A stretch of DNA of 64,000 nt from Wolfiporia cocos (lineage: Eukaryota > Basidiomycota > Agaricomycetes > Polyporales > Phaeolaceae). The notes beneath the pieces are model-generated. The model was not told the origin of the DNA and did not search any database. It saw only the letters and a program-made list of their open reading frames with translations. How positions within the stretch are numbered: position 1 is the stretch's first letter; each line of letters starts with the position of its first letter. Below are positions 23,560 through 35,147 of the stretch, in pieces. The stretch covers positions 930,001 to 994,000 of the forward strand of contig JACCLO010000015.1 of the NCBI GenBank assembly GCA_029448655.1, read 5' to 3'. The position numbers and the translations under genes were made by a program.

Positions 23560-23985
23560 TTAGCGAATGCATTTTCGAACGTCCGGTTTTGCAAGGAGCT
23601 TCTGCATGCGTGCACTAACAAGCATTTGGGGGCTCATTATCGCGAGTCTCCCGTCGTCATGGTTAAGTCGCGCGTGGCTCGTCGTATCTTCATTGATCGC
23701 TAGAGCATGAATGCCGAGCTTTTGCGCATTCTCTTGCTGATAAAATATGAGCATAGTATTTAATTCAGCGCATATACTCACCTGCTGCACCGACAGAATC
23801 TTTGTTGGTACAATAGTAATTGCAATAAGGGACTCTCCACGGGCTTGCGCCGCAAGAAGCGGTGCAAGCATGACAAGCGTTTTGCCTTGTCCCGGCGCGA
23901 TGACCAAGAAGACGTCCATTCCATTCATGAGGTCCATCGCGTGGCGTAGCTGGGAGTCACATATCGATGAGAGCCCTGTTTTTTT
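23560..23985 (-). pseudogene. SF2 (RecQ/DEAD-like) helicase N-terminal fragment
   Basis: On the minus strand: LRHAMDLMNGMDVFLVIAPG QGKT gives a Walker A of the form APGQGKT, then LVMLAPLLAAQARGESLIAI and TIVPTKILSVQQ (motif Ia-like), ALAINEDTTSH and GRLAIMSPQMLVSARMQKLL (motif Ib-like SPQ/SPE). This is the order found in RecQ-type ATP-dependent DNA helicases common near basidiomycete mobile elements. An intron acceptor (CTCCCAG) precedes LRHAM. The DEAH box and helicase C-terminal half are missing within the element. It may be a captured host fragment or the remains of an element-encoded helicase. Confidence 0.6.
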
Positions 23986-24820
23986 GACGCAGTATCATGT
24001 CGAGCCGTTCTATAGACACAGAGGAGGAATTATCCATTATAGCGGAATATAATTGAATTACAGAGTTATGCATTAAGCTGCAGATACAACAAATGCCGCA
24101 GGACCAAACCACACGAGTCCCTTCACTCTGATCCCACCCTCTCTGATGCTGCTGAGTCTCAGGACCATCAAAATACACTTGACACTGGTGAAGACCTGCG
24201 GCGAACGTCTAGTCGCGTCGGTGGCTGAGAGTGGCGGCGATCTCGATGCTCGATCTAATCTGCAGCTTTTTGGCTGAGGGCCGTCGGCATGCTTGACATC
24301 GCTATTCCCACGGGGGGACCTCCCCTACGACCCCCGGGCTATGATCCTAGACTAGGTAAATGATATAGTTCCAAGCCACTTCCGAGTGTCCCTCTGAAGG
24401 CTATGAAGTCCCTTAGCCGACAGAATCTGACTAGCCCATGCTGCGGGCGCTCCACTGGATGAGCGCTCCGGAGGCTTCCCGGCGCTCCGACTCTTACTTC
24501 AGACCCTGCACAGGTCTTAAGACTCTTAAGACGAGCATCTGAACTCGCGCTCTTAAGAGTCTTAAGAGGAGACTTAAGGCTGAGGCACCACTTAAGACTC
24601 TGAAGACCATGTCTTAAGTCCCACTCTTAAGAGTCTTAAGAGTCTTAAGTTACTTACGAGGTCTTAAGACCCTTCCAGCTCAGACACGTGACTTCCGCCG
24701 GATTCCGCCGGATTCCGCCGGACCCCAAAGGGCCGACGTTCATGCCAGCCGATAGGCTCCTGTTTTTCCGGTCTACCATCTGGTGTATCTGGCATCCTTG
24801 CTGCTCACATGCCCGTGATT

Positions 24821-27800
24821 ATGGCAGATGATGAGCAAGAGCTACTGCTTCGATGCCATATTAGAGAACTGCTCCTGGATTACTCTTTGAAACATCTGTG
24901 CACCAATTACGTTACGTGGACACAATATGCAGTCACAGAGGTATGGTGCCGCTAAGACACATTCTTGCTGATACAGATGAGCTGCGCCAGCTGCTTTCCG
25001 AGAGCCTCACCTATGTATCGACTATTGATCCTACCGACCCATACACGGAGCTGATGCGCAAGTGGAATATCAACGAGCTGGAACTGGATGATGAGTCCTT
25101 GAGAGTTGACCAAGAACTCTTGAGCTTCGTCCGTATGCAACTTTTGTTCGAACGGAAGGAGCCTACCTCAGAGTGCTGGGATGACGAAGTGGATGGTACT
25201 CCAGCTGCATATATTTTGTCATTGTGTCTGCTCATCCCGAAACAGTGGACTATCGGAATTGGATGAACAGTCGTCCAATATCTCCCGTGATGACCACCAA
25301 GGCTGTCCACGAGACGCCGAAGCCTGGATCCAAAGCTTTTACCAGGATGCTTCCTCAGTCGCAGGGCGAGATCATCAAGGCTAACCGGTTCAATCTTGTC
25401 GCAGTGGAGGAAAACGACGATGCGCCTCATCAAAGTCTCGACGATGCACTGTAAGAATGCGCACATAGTCACATGCGCCCTATTGATGGATATACCGTCT
25501 TGTTTAGAGGCCTGAAGTTCGTCATAGAGGGGTATCAAGACGTTCGTCGGCTACTGGAATCTGTCCAGGGCCTCTCCCGTACCCGTCCAACGCCTGATCA
25601 GTCATGGCAAATGCAAGACTTTTTGCGCTCAGAGTCGCCTCCCATTACTTTCACGCATCTTAATTCGCCCCCAATCTTCGCTAGGGATCAGAACCCAGGA
25701 TACAAGAAAGATAGATGTCCTGTTAATGCAATTGGGAGAACATTCGGTATCGAGGAAATTTCCGATTTACCATCTCTCGTCCCCAAAGCTCAAATCAGCG
25801 ATGACGAAGAGGAGCTATATAAGCAACATATGGTCGTTGCTGACGGCTGGCGTGCGTTTGCACCGCGATATGTCTGCTTCCTGATGCATATACGCGCGTT
25901 TAATCAGACGCTTATGAGACCATATCTTCGCCAATGGCCGGATCGACGCCATCTATGGATGACTCCTCACACGAGATCAACGAATTATTCCTGCAGTCGC
26001 CGGATGATGGGGGAATTCCTTTGGTCCAATATATGGCCAACGCGCAAATGGGTAAGTGATCATACGATATTTTGCATTGCCCAATTCAATGCAGTATAGA
26101 CGAACAACAAATTCCGAGAGCTGAAAGAATCAACGGGTCGCGCGGTAAGCCAAAGATGCTTGGAGAAAGACAGAGGTGTGTCGAATTCAGCAATGAGCAG
26201 CTACCTGCGAGGTCGCATATAGTGATCGATCTCTCCTAGTTTAGCGTCGTTCTTGGGGCCGCTTCTGTCTCAATCACTGTCACCGACCGCTCAAGCGAAA
26301 ATCGTGACAACGCCCAAGTCTCACCCGTCATCACCTCGCACCGCGATCACTATGTCAATGTTGGGACAGCCATCCACAGTCTTCGACGACCGGTTTGCAA
26401 CTCTCATTCGGGAGCGGGCCCAAGCCGACAGCGATGTCTCTGGCTGCGACTTGGACGCCACAATGGAGAAACTCTGCGGTCAACCATCTGACGACTTACA
26501 GGATTTGATCATGAAGGAAAAACTCGAAGAAAAGGACAGTCTCCTTATGGAATGTATGGTTCACCTCTCCGCGAGTATCTCATGTTTCTGACCACACATC
26601 GGCTTAATGGCAGTGCCGACAATGCGACCTCCCAATAAACATAAACCTAATAGCATGTTTCTTCCGATTCGCCTTGCGGACCTGGTTGCATCTACGAAAG
26701 CTCCTACCGGCTCTCCACCCGACCCTTCTGCCGTTCGGTCATCGAAAAGATTAGATCTTGGTCCGCTGAAGATGGAGGAATCGAAGCTCTCAGCATCGAA
26801 CTCACCTGGAGGTAAGGGAATGATTGCCTTAATGTTTTACGAAGTCTCATGCGCTGATATCTTCCAAATCGGCCGAAGGCCGTTCAAATACGATTCCAAC
26901 GGACGAGGAAATGGTTGGCTTCTCAGATGATCCTCAGACTATCCTCGCCGAACAGACATCTTCGTGCCAACAAGACATTCTCTCTGAGCTGTCGCGTCTA
27001 CTTGAAGGAGCATCGGTATTTTCCCCGGAACTGCAGAGAGAATCAGATAATATCAAGTCAATGCGCGAATGGCTGACTGATAGCTCGGCTCCAACCGACG
27101 CCCTCATGGACAAAGGCGACCCCGATGCGCATCAACTGGTCCTCACTAGGAATGAGCGTATGCGGGCTCGCGGACTCACCGAAGAAGATAGCCAGCTGGA
27201 TTCTAGCGATAAGGAGAACGAGCAAGCACTGCCAGCGTATGAGGAGACGCTTGAAGATGAGTGCAGACCAACGAAGCGCCACAAAGCTCATGAGGAAGAG
27301 ACCGGCGATTATTACGCCCATCAACCGGCGACTGACGACTCCGGAGTCTTCTTGATCTCGCCAGCCAAGCCTCAAGGTGGAAATAGCGGATTCGGCTATC
27401 TAACCTCGAATTCCGAAGGATTTGAAGGCCCTGCCGCTGTAGCGGAAGATCGTGTATTGCGGTCTGACGGGGCTCATTCTGGCGCGGAGTGTTATGATGA
27501 TAATTCTCCGGTGGCTCTTCGGGATCCTGTGTTCGACGGCTCTAATGGTCAAGAGTTTCAGGAACTCTGCGATACTGATAGCGCAATAGACTATATGCGC
27601 GCTGAAGCTAATCAAGTTTATGATTTAACCACTATGACCTGTGGTAGCGTGCCAATCGAAGATCGCGATCCGACTTCACCCTTCGACTCTACACGCTTGG
27701 AGCCGGTTGCTGCCTCTCGTCTGTCCGTACATGCCTCAGGACATCTGCCCATTTCTGCAGGCCAAGCGCCTTACTCTGAGCGAGATACATCTGCATCGCA

Positions 27801-28962
27801 CCGTGCAATATCTCCGGTCTCTGCTAGGCTGTCGTTGTCGAATTTCTTGAGGCTCGTAGGCAGACGCAAGGCTATGCCGGAACTCAGAGACGAGGATGCC
27901 GCTCAAGATGATCTCTTTCCACAGATTACACCAGAGGCCCGCGACGAGCTAGCCCAAGCTGAGGTCACGGTGACGCGAACCCCACTCTCATGGGATGTGC
28001 CTGCTGAAATGCTCGATTCTCGCACACTCTCGCTCCCGCCGAGCATTCCACTGCCCAACACTGTTCATCGCTACATGGCCTCACTCAGGTTCATCCAGAA
28101 GCGCGCACTTGTCCTTTCTCTCGAATCTCGTGAATGTGCTGTGGAGCTTATCGAACGCGACCAGCTGGGCAGCGGCGTCGACCTTATCGTTGATCCTCAC
28201 TCGGCGATCACCACCGCGTCTCTTGCTGCGCTCCCCTCGCAAGTGAAGAACCTCGACGCGACGCTCACTGAGCAGTCCTGGCGCTTTGACCGTGTGCTCG
28301 TCATCTTCGAAGCTTACCCCAGCTCCCTGTCCGTTCGAGCGGAACATTCTCCAAGACCTGTCCCGTACCCCTTCTGGTCGGCTGTGATCAAGGCGGTCAA
28401 GAAGCTGCGGAGGAACTTCAGCATCGCCGAGGCTTGTGGGACAAGACGTCCTGGCTCTGAAACTTACTTCGCCTTCGCTAGGACGATGGACGAGGCTGCC
28501 CGGTATGTCCGTCAGTTCGGGTCTTTCGCGGAGCAGAACGATACTTCTGGCGGCGCGATTTGGAACGATCGTGCTTGGCTTGATCTGGACGAGCAGGAGG
28601 TATGTGGTTTACCCCCTGTATGCGCTCTTAGTAACACGAAATCTTTGATGCCAGGGAGAATATGACCTCTCGAACGTCGACGGTATGAACGTATTTATCG
28701 CGTCGATAATCCTCTCTCAGATGAGTCTTGACGACTTTCTTGACTTGCTTGACACGGAGCGGGTACGAGACTTTGCGCATCTGATCGGATCAAAGAGGAT
28801 GGTGAGTGTCGTTCGACTTGCACAGCCCAACTTCTTGATATATAAATCTCGCAGGATCGGTTCAATACCGAGCTCGCTCGGCGCGCAGAGGCGGTGTATC
28901 AGTCATCCTCTCCCACATCAGCGGCAATACAACTTGAACATGTTTCAGACAGCTTCATATAA
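24821..28962 (+). CDS. XPF-like protein, candidate SHOC1/ZIP2 meiotic factor
   Basis: Eleven exons: 24821-24940, 24982-25195, 25246-25450, 25508-25851, 25908-26051, 26100-26144, 26245-26553, 26614-26811, 26879-28599, 28655-28801, 28855-28962. All splice sites are GT...AG and all phases agree, giving 1184 residues. The N-terminal half is low-complexity with short conserved blocks (LRQLLSESLTYVSTIDPTDP, PTDEEMVGFSDDPQ). Residues ~850-1090 form an XPF/ERCC4-nuclease-like region: LSLESRECAVELIERDQLGS GVDLIVDPHSAI, WRFDRVLVIFEAYP, FSIAEACGTRRP, TYFAFARTMDEAARYVRQF. A helix-hairpin-helix-like tail follows (NVFIASIILSQMSLDDFLDL, FAHLIGSKRM). Known SHOC1/ZIP2 proteins act with SPO16 in meiotic crossover formation and have a catalytically inactive XPF fold; no ERKxxxD motif is visible here, which fits. 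The gene name is inference. The start is 86 bp from the CTTAAG element, so an upstream exon could have been lost. Confidence 0.75.
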
Positions 28963-29007
28963 CCGTTTAATTGTTGGGATGTAATCATGTACTATCAGCG
29001 CTACATT

Positions 29008-29470
29008 TTACTCGATCTGCAGCTCCCAAAGCTCGTCGCTACGCTGGGTGGAAGAAAGTAATCCCCCGTGCATGAACACACGGGACCTTCCATTGTCGAT
29101 CACTTCAGTTGACGCGAACCATCCTTCCGACGTCGCAGCTCGATCAGCTACGTCTTGTGCAGGAACGTCCACTTTCTGCCAAGCCCAGCCCGCCTCGCCG
29201 TCCTGGCGGCGGCATCTTTGTTCAGGAGCCATACGTCGCTCCAGAACTTGTCCGCGCCGGCGTGCCCCAGGCTGCTCGCATCTCTTTCTCCATGGAAGAG
29301 CACCGCGAGCGCGCTGGCGAGTCCGGGCGAACTCGACTGGGACTTCGCGAATCCATGGACAGATCGGGACCCTGGGTGGCCGTGCACAGGGTCAGCGGCT
29401 GGCTGAACCGTGCGCCACTTGTCTTCGTGAATCTCATAGTGCAGATGATAGGCTCGCTCGTGGCTGCCTT
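29008..29470 (-). pseudogene. Kelch-repeat protein, C-terminal remnant
   Basis: Minus-strand blocks in order: HLHYEIHEDKWRTVQPAADP, GSRSVHGFA, SALAVLFHGERDASSLGHAG, KFWSDVWLLNKD, WAWQKVDVPAQDVADRAATS, EGWFASTEV, RVFMHGGLLSSTQRSDELWE then LQIE and a stop. The W.......P..R..H.F and FGGL..S..R.DDLW patterns are those of kelch beta-propeller blades in fungal nitrile-specifier-like proteins. A single-base frameshift separates WLLNKD from the next blade. It begins directly after an amidase remnant on the same strand, so its N-terminal blades are gone. Confidence 0.65.
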
Positions 29471-29479
29471 GGTTGCTTG

Positions 29480-30340
29480 GAAATCATCCCCAGATCCTGC
29501 TTTCCAAATTGCAGTCGGTCAGCGTGAAATTGATTACTCCAGTTGTGCGACCGGGTACGCACAATTGCATTCACCAATTCAAGGTACTTGAGGAGCTCCC
29601 AGTCGACAACTGAGATAGCATCGGCACGATGCAGAAAGATATGCGCGGCAACCAATAAGCATGCCTAGCGGCAAGCAACGTCGCTTTGGTTATCTCTATT
29701 GCTCTGATTATCGGAGGATGCGGGACGATGATGACATGATCGCGAAATACAGCTTCTCACCTCCACCGTGTTCGGACAAGGCATACGCTTCTTCGTCCCA
29801 CTTCTTCCTGACAGCAAGCTCAGACAGAATTAGAGCCATCTTCTGTCATTCAATAGAACAAAGGTGCGTCCATGGTCTTTTCCCCGTGGCTTCCGGCTGT
29901 GTACTGCCTGCATGAAAGCCTTGATGCCGCTGAGGCTAATGGACAGCGGCCCGAGCACCGATGGAACTGAATCCTGTCCTACCATTGAGTTAACAGCTCC
30001 ATCGCACGGCACTCGTCCGTATGAGGGGTGTAGTCCATATATCCCATTGAACAGGGCAGGAATACGGACAGACCCAGCCCATTGTTACACAGATATTTCC
30101 GCACAGGGGCTGGAGTGCTTACCCTCCGACGTCAGAGACGACTCCAAGCGGGCTATCCTTGAGATGTATCAAGGCGCCCTCACCGCCAGAGGAGCCCCTA
30201 GAAGTCAAATTGCGGTTTGTGAAATTCACCTCAGTGAAAACCAGCATCGCGCTGCACGGCGCCAGTCCGCGCCAGTCCAAGGTGCTCCATTCTCATCGGA
30301 GCTGGTCTGTGCTGAGCGGCACAAATAAATGTGTTCGGCA
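29480..30340 (-). pseudogene. Amidase (acetamidase-type), decayed
   Basis: Fungal amidases hydrolyse short amides with a Ser-Ser-Lys triad. The minus strand gives NRNLTSRGSSGGEGALI (signature GGSSGGEGAL with the first Gly changed to Arg), SPLGVVSDVGG, RIPALFNGIYGLHPSYE, GAVNSMVGQDSVPSVLGPLS, LSGIKAFMQAVHSRKPRGKD, AVRKKWDEEAYALSEHGGGE, PHPPIIRAIEITKATLLAAR and VVDWELLKYLELVNAIV, all in amidase order and in changing frames. The conserved Ser-Ser survives; the upstream Lys region is missing. At least three frameshifts and stops. The copy ends in a kelch remnant near 29475. Confidence 0.82.
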
Positions 30341-31042
30341 AATGTACATAAGTCACGCAGCATCTCTAGTTGTTATTGCAACAGGGACGGCTCTGCTGAT
30401 ACAGAGACGGCTCTGCTACAAACAGATCGTCCGATAAGGCTTCCTATTGGCTGCCGGTATTATCCGGAGCGTTCCCAGTAGCTTAGACCCCGAACACGTC
30501 ACGGTTGTGTTATGTCAGCACATTGAATACAGAAAGCAAGATATTAGTGTATTTCAGGCCACAGCGCATCTGGAGCTGCTTCTTATGAAGTTTTAGATGT
30601 ATATAGATTGTATGTGAGGCCCGGGGATCGCTAGCTTGCCTCACGGAGAAACAAAAGCTAGCTACATGAATAGGGCGCTTATGTAACTAGGCGCGCATCT
30701 CCGGCGCTTACTTGCTCGCGCGTTCGGCGAGCGCCTGCGCACGAGCACGGCGTGTTGTGTAATGGGTAGCCCAATAACGCGCCACAGAGCTGCTGTCTGG
30801 ATGCCTGCGGTTCGTGCGCAAAAGGGGCAGCAAGGATTGCAGAGGGCGAGGATAGGAGACTGCGGCACTCCGCGTACGCCAGACATTGGTGCGTACTAGA
30901 CTATGTAGTACCGTCCAAAAGGGCAACGTAGTAATACTATCACTTCTACGTTGCGCATAACTTTGTAGTCTTTGGATATTGTATATTGTGCTGACTCTAG
31001 AGCTATTTGTCCAGGTTCGCCAAAATCCGCCTATACTGCTCG
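30341..31042. other. No gene seen
   Basis: The minus ORF at 30662-30926 is open on two overlapping frames and has no domain pattern. Nothing else supported. Confidence 0.5.
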
Positions 31043-31700
31043 TAGAGTTTCAGTCACCGAGATTAATTTAGCAACTGCGCTTCGTTAGCGCTGCGCAGTT
31101 GCCCAAGCGCCGGAGAAATAAGATTAATCTGTGTTGAGCAGATAAACCTGACTTAATTTCTAAAAATTACGCGAGACGGAATCGTCCTGCAAGCCGTAGC
31201 AACGCAATGAGCAAACATGCATTATACCATTACACTAAAAGGATTTGCTAGATTACAATTGTATTAATTATACCAAGAGTTTTTGCTCCCCCAAACTCCG
31301 GCCTAACAAACTTTTTCATCGAATTTTAAGCTCCTAGCCTTGATAGCTCTATGTTGGGTGTAGAATTATGACTATAGTATACTTTTACTGTAGCTAGTGC
31401 TTCAACTGACCAATTTCTTAAAGCCAATGAATTACTTGACATTTTTGAATGACCGAAAAATTTTCATTGTTGGGTATATAGAATATGAAGAAGCCCACTT
31501 GCTGTGTCGCTCCTTGGTATAGCGGTAAGCTCATGGACTCTCGTGTGCTGGCCCTGCTGTTCGGAGGTTGAGAGTTCAATCCCTACTAGTGTGGTTCATT
31601 TTATCAATTTGGTAGATTAATCTACAGATTGATATGCACATAGGGAGCTGTGCAGCACTAATGAAGCGCAATTGCTAAATAAATCTCAGTGACTGAAGTC
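31043..31700 (+). mobile_element. Second tRNA-like element of the same family
   Basis: The ends are inverted: GAGTTTCAGTCACCGAGATT with TTAGCAACTGCGC on the left, and GCGCAATTGCTAAATAAATC with TCAGTGACTGAAGTCCCTC on the right. Inside are AGATTAATCT words and, near the right end only, a tRNA-like unit followed by TTTT. The outer ends match those of the element at 9185-10500. No ORF. No convincing target duplication. Confidence 0.65.
31508..31598 (+). ncRNA. tRNA-like sequence in the second element
   Basis: A-box TGGTATAGCGGT at 31515 and B-box GAGTTCAATCC at about 31572, with TTTT at 31599-31602. The acceptor stem does not pair. It uses a different tRNA-like core from the 9-10 kb element (TGGTATAGCGG against TGGCTCAGTTGG), so the family has picked up tRNA sequence more than once, or the cores have diverged widely. 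Confidence 0.5.
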
Positions 31701-31967
31701 CCTCACTGCTCACTCACTGTCAAGTCGTAGCCGGCGAGTCAAGCGCAAGTTATTCTATCCAAGGAAACCAAGAGTCATAGTGAATGCAGCGCTACTAGTG
31801 CTCAGGTAGCACCGACTCAACAATGTATCACACTCTATGATCTGTTATAATGATTCATTGCTGTTTTAGCGGTAGTAACAATAGTCAGGATTCACGGGTA
31901 GAGAGACATACCGTTAACAAGGGAGCCTATCTCAATAAATGCAGCGCACATGGTTATAAGTGTCCTG

Positions 31968-33027
31968 TGTCACACACCAATTTCAAGCTTCTAGGCACAG
32001 TACCTTTTCTGATCATCTAGAGCACCCCCGAGGCTGGAAACCCGATGCCTCAGCTAGATCCAAGCCCTACATATGAACCACCACGGGCACTAGCTAACAG
32101 CATCACCAGCCACACCTAAAGACCCTAGTCCCAGACCACACGTCCAGTCCAACATAAAGCCACCAGCAGTCATGTGACCCCAACCAACCACAATGAGCCC
32201 AGTAGCACCTAACCAGACCAACCCCCTGCTACCTGGACCATACCCCATCAGGTCACGATCATCCAGACTCACGGCTAGGACCCTGTCCAACCAACCAACC
32301 AAACCCTAAGCCTCCCATCCCCACGAACCACAGCCATTACCGGCTACATGGTCATTACTGACCATGGACTCACGCCATTACTGGCACGGACTATGTACTA
32401 TACGGACTAAGGCCCAAGGGAGGCCTTAAACCCCAGCTACCCTAGTCTACAAGGAACACCGACCTCAGGGTAGCACCTGTACGACTGAGAACCCTAGCAG
32501 TCACAGGGCTCTACGTACCGATCGCAGCCAATCACGCTCGATCACCCTACGTCACGCATGGCCTGTACTGGCCAGTCCACAGTCCCGGCAGACGTCATCC
32601 TTTAGTACCAGCACGTGGGAACCTGGGCCGCCACGTGCCTTCCCCTCAGCACCAGTCCTTGGGAACCTGGACATCAGATGCCCCAATCACGGACATAGAA
32701 CCCCGCCATTACCGGCGAACCCCCGATCAACGAGAACCACCGATTGGACCTATCCCGCTACGTTGCCATAGACATCCAGCGCTCCCCTAGCCGTACCAGC
32801 GCTCGCGCTCCGATGCCCTTACTGGCCACCACGTAGTACGTAGATTACCTCAGCGCCGAGGCACCATAACATGTACAAACATATGTAGGATTATATAAAC
32901 GCCAGACAGTCTTGAGCAAACCTCAGACTTGTCTTGGCCTTTGCAGCCTTAGATGCCCCGGACCAGGAAGGTGCCTTTGAGCGAGCCCCCTTCCCCCGGG
33001 TGTGTGTCTGAGGTTGTGCTTGTATCA
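31968..33027 (+). mobile_element. Solo LTR, family A, second copy
   Basis: TGTCACACACCAATTTC ... GTGCTTGTATCA, 1060 bp, clearly the same sequence as 12256-13331 in the opposite orientation. TATATAAACGCCAGACAG at about 32893. Flanks TCCTG (31963-31967) and TCCCG (33028-33032) agree at four of five positions, i.e. an aged 5-bp duplication. Confidence 0.82.
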
Positions 33028-33089
33028 TCCCGGGTCGTTCCGCCACCATGACCAAACAATTGGGCGTTTATCAGCAGAGCCGTCCCTCT

Positions 33090-34015
33090 TTCAATAAGTT
33101 GTGCAAATTGACATGACATGTTGTAAAACTTCATCCCGCAGCAGCAATTGTAGTCTCGTCCCCAGCCCTTGCACGTGGCTACTGCCACTCAGGAGAACCC
33201 GAGCGGAGTGCAAGAAACATATTGCAAGCAGCCACTGTACAAGGTCTGGTGGGTTTTGGCAGGGTGGGTGTAGGTGACCCCGTGTCGTGACCGCGACACT
33301 GGCACGTACAGCGTGATGCGGTGTGCATATGCATCCTCACAATGTACTTACGTGCTACCTGTATCGGGTCTGGTCTTTTTGATAGACTGTCATAATGTCA
33401 TCTAGGTAAACTCACGGGAGTCTGTTCAATCGTGACATTAGCCTATTCACGGATATGCTCAATGCGGCTCACATTGTGGCTGAAAAAATCGCCAATACAC
33501 GTCTACAAATACATGCCGCTTAATCACTGAGAAAGTATTGGGCCTGACAGAGTGCTTATGACCGGCAGCTTGATGCCACCGAGGCACTGGTCCTGCAGTT
33601 AGGAGTGGGCAAAACTATGCCATTTGGTCTAGTTTGTACTAGCTGATGAGATGGAGAACACAGTTGTTGACATCATCGTCAAGCTCAGACATTATGTTTT
33701 GGAGTTATATGATGGTACAGTACGTTACAGACGTGGCCAGCTAGGCTTCACGTTTGTGAGCTCATTGAGTGCGACTGCATCGCACGCTGTAGGCGTTGGT
33801 ATTGCGGTCACGAGATGGAGTCACCTACACCCGTCCTACCGAAACCCACCAGACCTTATACCAGTGGCGCCTGTTTTTCGCACTCCACCCGGACATGTCC
33901 GGGCTGCAGGTGCCACATGTATAAGGTCTGGAACCGTGACTACAGCAATTGCAACTTGCAGATGTCCAACAACTCTTGCTTAAGCTGTCACGAACCACAT
34001 GCCATGAGGTCATTA
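33090..34015. repeat. Inverted pair of Cys-rich gene fragments
   Basis: 33236-33298 is an inverted copy of about 33795-33860 (AAGGTCTGGTGGGTTT..G, GGGTGTAGGTGA). Next to each lies a related coding scrap: minus strand CKGWGRDYNCCCGMKFYNMS and plus strand YKVWNRDYSNCNLQMSNNSC, sharing WxRDY and spaced cysteines, so both derive from one Cys-rich (possibly zinc-binding) protein. No full gene is present. Confidence 0.5.
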
Positions 34016-34130
34016 TGAGACACATCGACTTGGAACGTGGTGGCAGCGTCGAGCACCTTGTCTCCTGCTCTCATCTCCCTTCGTATGCTGGTGCGTCCAA
34101 TAAGATCTCTATCCCTTCGTCTCTCCAGTC

Positions 34131-34960
34131 ATGGAAATGATACGGTACACCTGTCTGGACACGCACATAATGAAGGTAAGTGGTTGCTTGCTACTCGTCT
34201 CTTGCTGCGCCTCATTACTTGCATCTGCACTTACAACAATAGTGGGCATTCTTGGAACACATGATGCTCTTGCTCGCAGACCCTCACAGTACTACCAGCT
34301 CATATTCACCCAGAGTGTGGGTGTGGGCATCAGCTTGGGCTTCCTCTTTGTCCCCGCACTCTCCATGCAGTCCCACCACTGGCAGCACTGGTGCAGCTTT
34401 GTGATGGGCAACTTTTTCATGGGGTTTGTCCATCAGTGGCATCATCTACCCAGTCATACTCTATGGCGTCTTCCAGGAAAGCACCGGCTTCACATGTGGC
34501 ATGCGTGCTGCCATGTTCATGATGCTTGTCCTGTTTGTTATCAACAACTCCCTGCTCACGATGTGCCATACCTTATTGCCAACATCGGTGTGTTCCTTGA
34601 CCTCTGGGGCGTCTTCTCCCCGTGTATGCACCCCATATATTCTGCATGCATGTGCCCACCATGCTGACACACACCCCACCAGACTTCTACCTCCAGTGGT
34701 TTGTCAATGCACACAGGCTCTCAAGCACGCTCACATTCTTAACCGTATGTGCACCCTCTCCTCTTGTCTGCCTATGCAGTGCCCAACTGGTCTTTGAGTG
34801 CAGATCATGACCCTTGTCTTCGTCACGTTCACCATGGTGAACAAGAGCATGGTCATTGTCTTCACCATCTTCTTTGGCACATTCAGCAGCGCATGTGAGT
34901 TGCCCTCATTCATTGTCTGCTCTGCATGTGGCTCACTGCTCGGCAGTCATTTCCCTCCTC
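34131..34960 (+). pseudogene. MFS monocarboxylate-transporter-like gene, decayed
   Basis: A plasma-membrane type transporter family with 12 helices. Readable blocks are SCCASLLASALTTIVGILGT, YYQLIFTQSVGVGISLGFLF and VPALSMQSHHW, SISGIIYPVILYGVFQESTG FTCGMRAAMFMMLVLFVINN, DVPYLIANIGVFLDLWGVFS, then after a ~57-bp intron DFYLQWFVNAHRLSSTL, and MTLVFVTFTMVNKSMVIVFT. Order and spacing match fungal MCT-type MFS proteins from helix 3 to about helix 9. There are at least two frameshifts and the N- and C-terminal helices are missing. Non-functional. Confidence 0.7.
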
Positions 34961-35147
34961 CTGACAATGCTCGCATCAATGTTGCGTGGCCCCACCGAGA
35001 TGGGGTGCATCCCACGTTCCCTTTCTCTATCTCCTCTGCTGTTCATACTTGCAGGGAATACAGTAGGTGGGGCAAGTGGTGAGTGCACAGGCAAGTGGTG
35101 GGCGGAGGCAGGAGCAGGTGAGGGGATGGGGAGGAGTGGACCACAGG

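Larger units (their letters stand above)
22053..24734. mobile_element. 2.7-kb element with ~290-bp CTTAAG-rich terminal inverted repeats
   Basis: Bases 22053-22342 and 24445-24734 are inverted copies that differ at only a handful of positions. Each starts GGSCCTTTGGGGTCCGGCGG, has two or three GGCGGAATC units and CACGTG, then a dense array of CTTAAGA/TCTTAAG palindromes, and ends CGGAGCGCTCATCCAGTGGA. No clear target duplication was found (left flank GAGATCAACG, right flank GACGTTCATG). Between the TIRs lie a plus ORF, a 15-bp minisatellite and a minus-strand helicase fragment. Long TIRs with arrayed short sites suggest a MULE- or KDZ-like transposon; the class is not proven. Confidence 0.8.

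Noticed and set aside
22053..24734. 9-bp or 8-bp target duplication for the CTTAAG element
   Set aside because: Flanks GAGATCAACG and GACGTTCATG do not match at any offset tried; not claimed.
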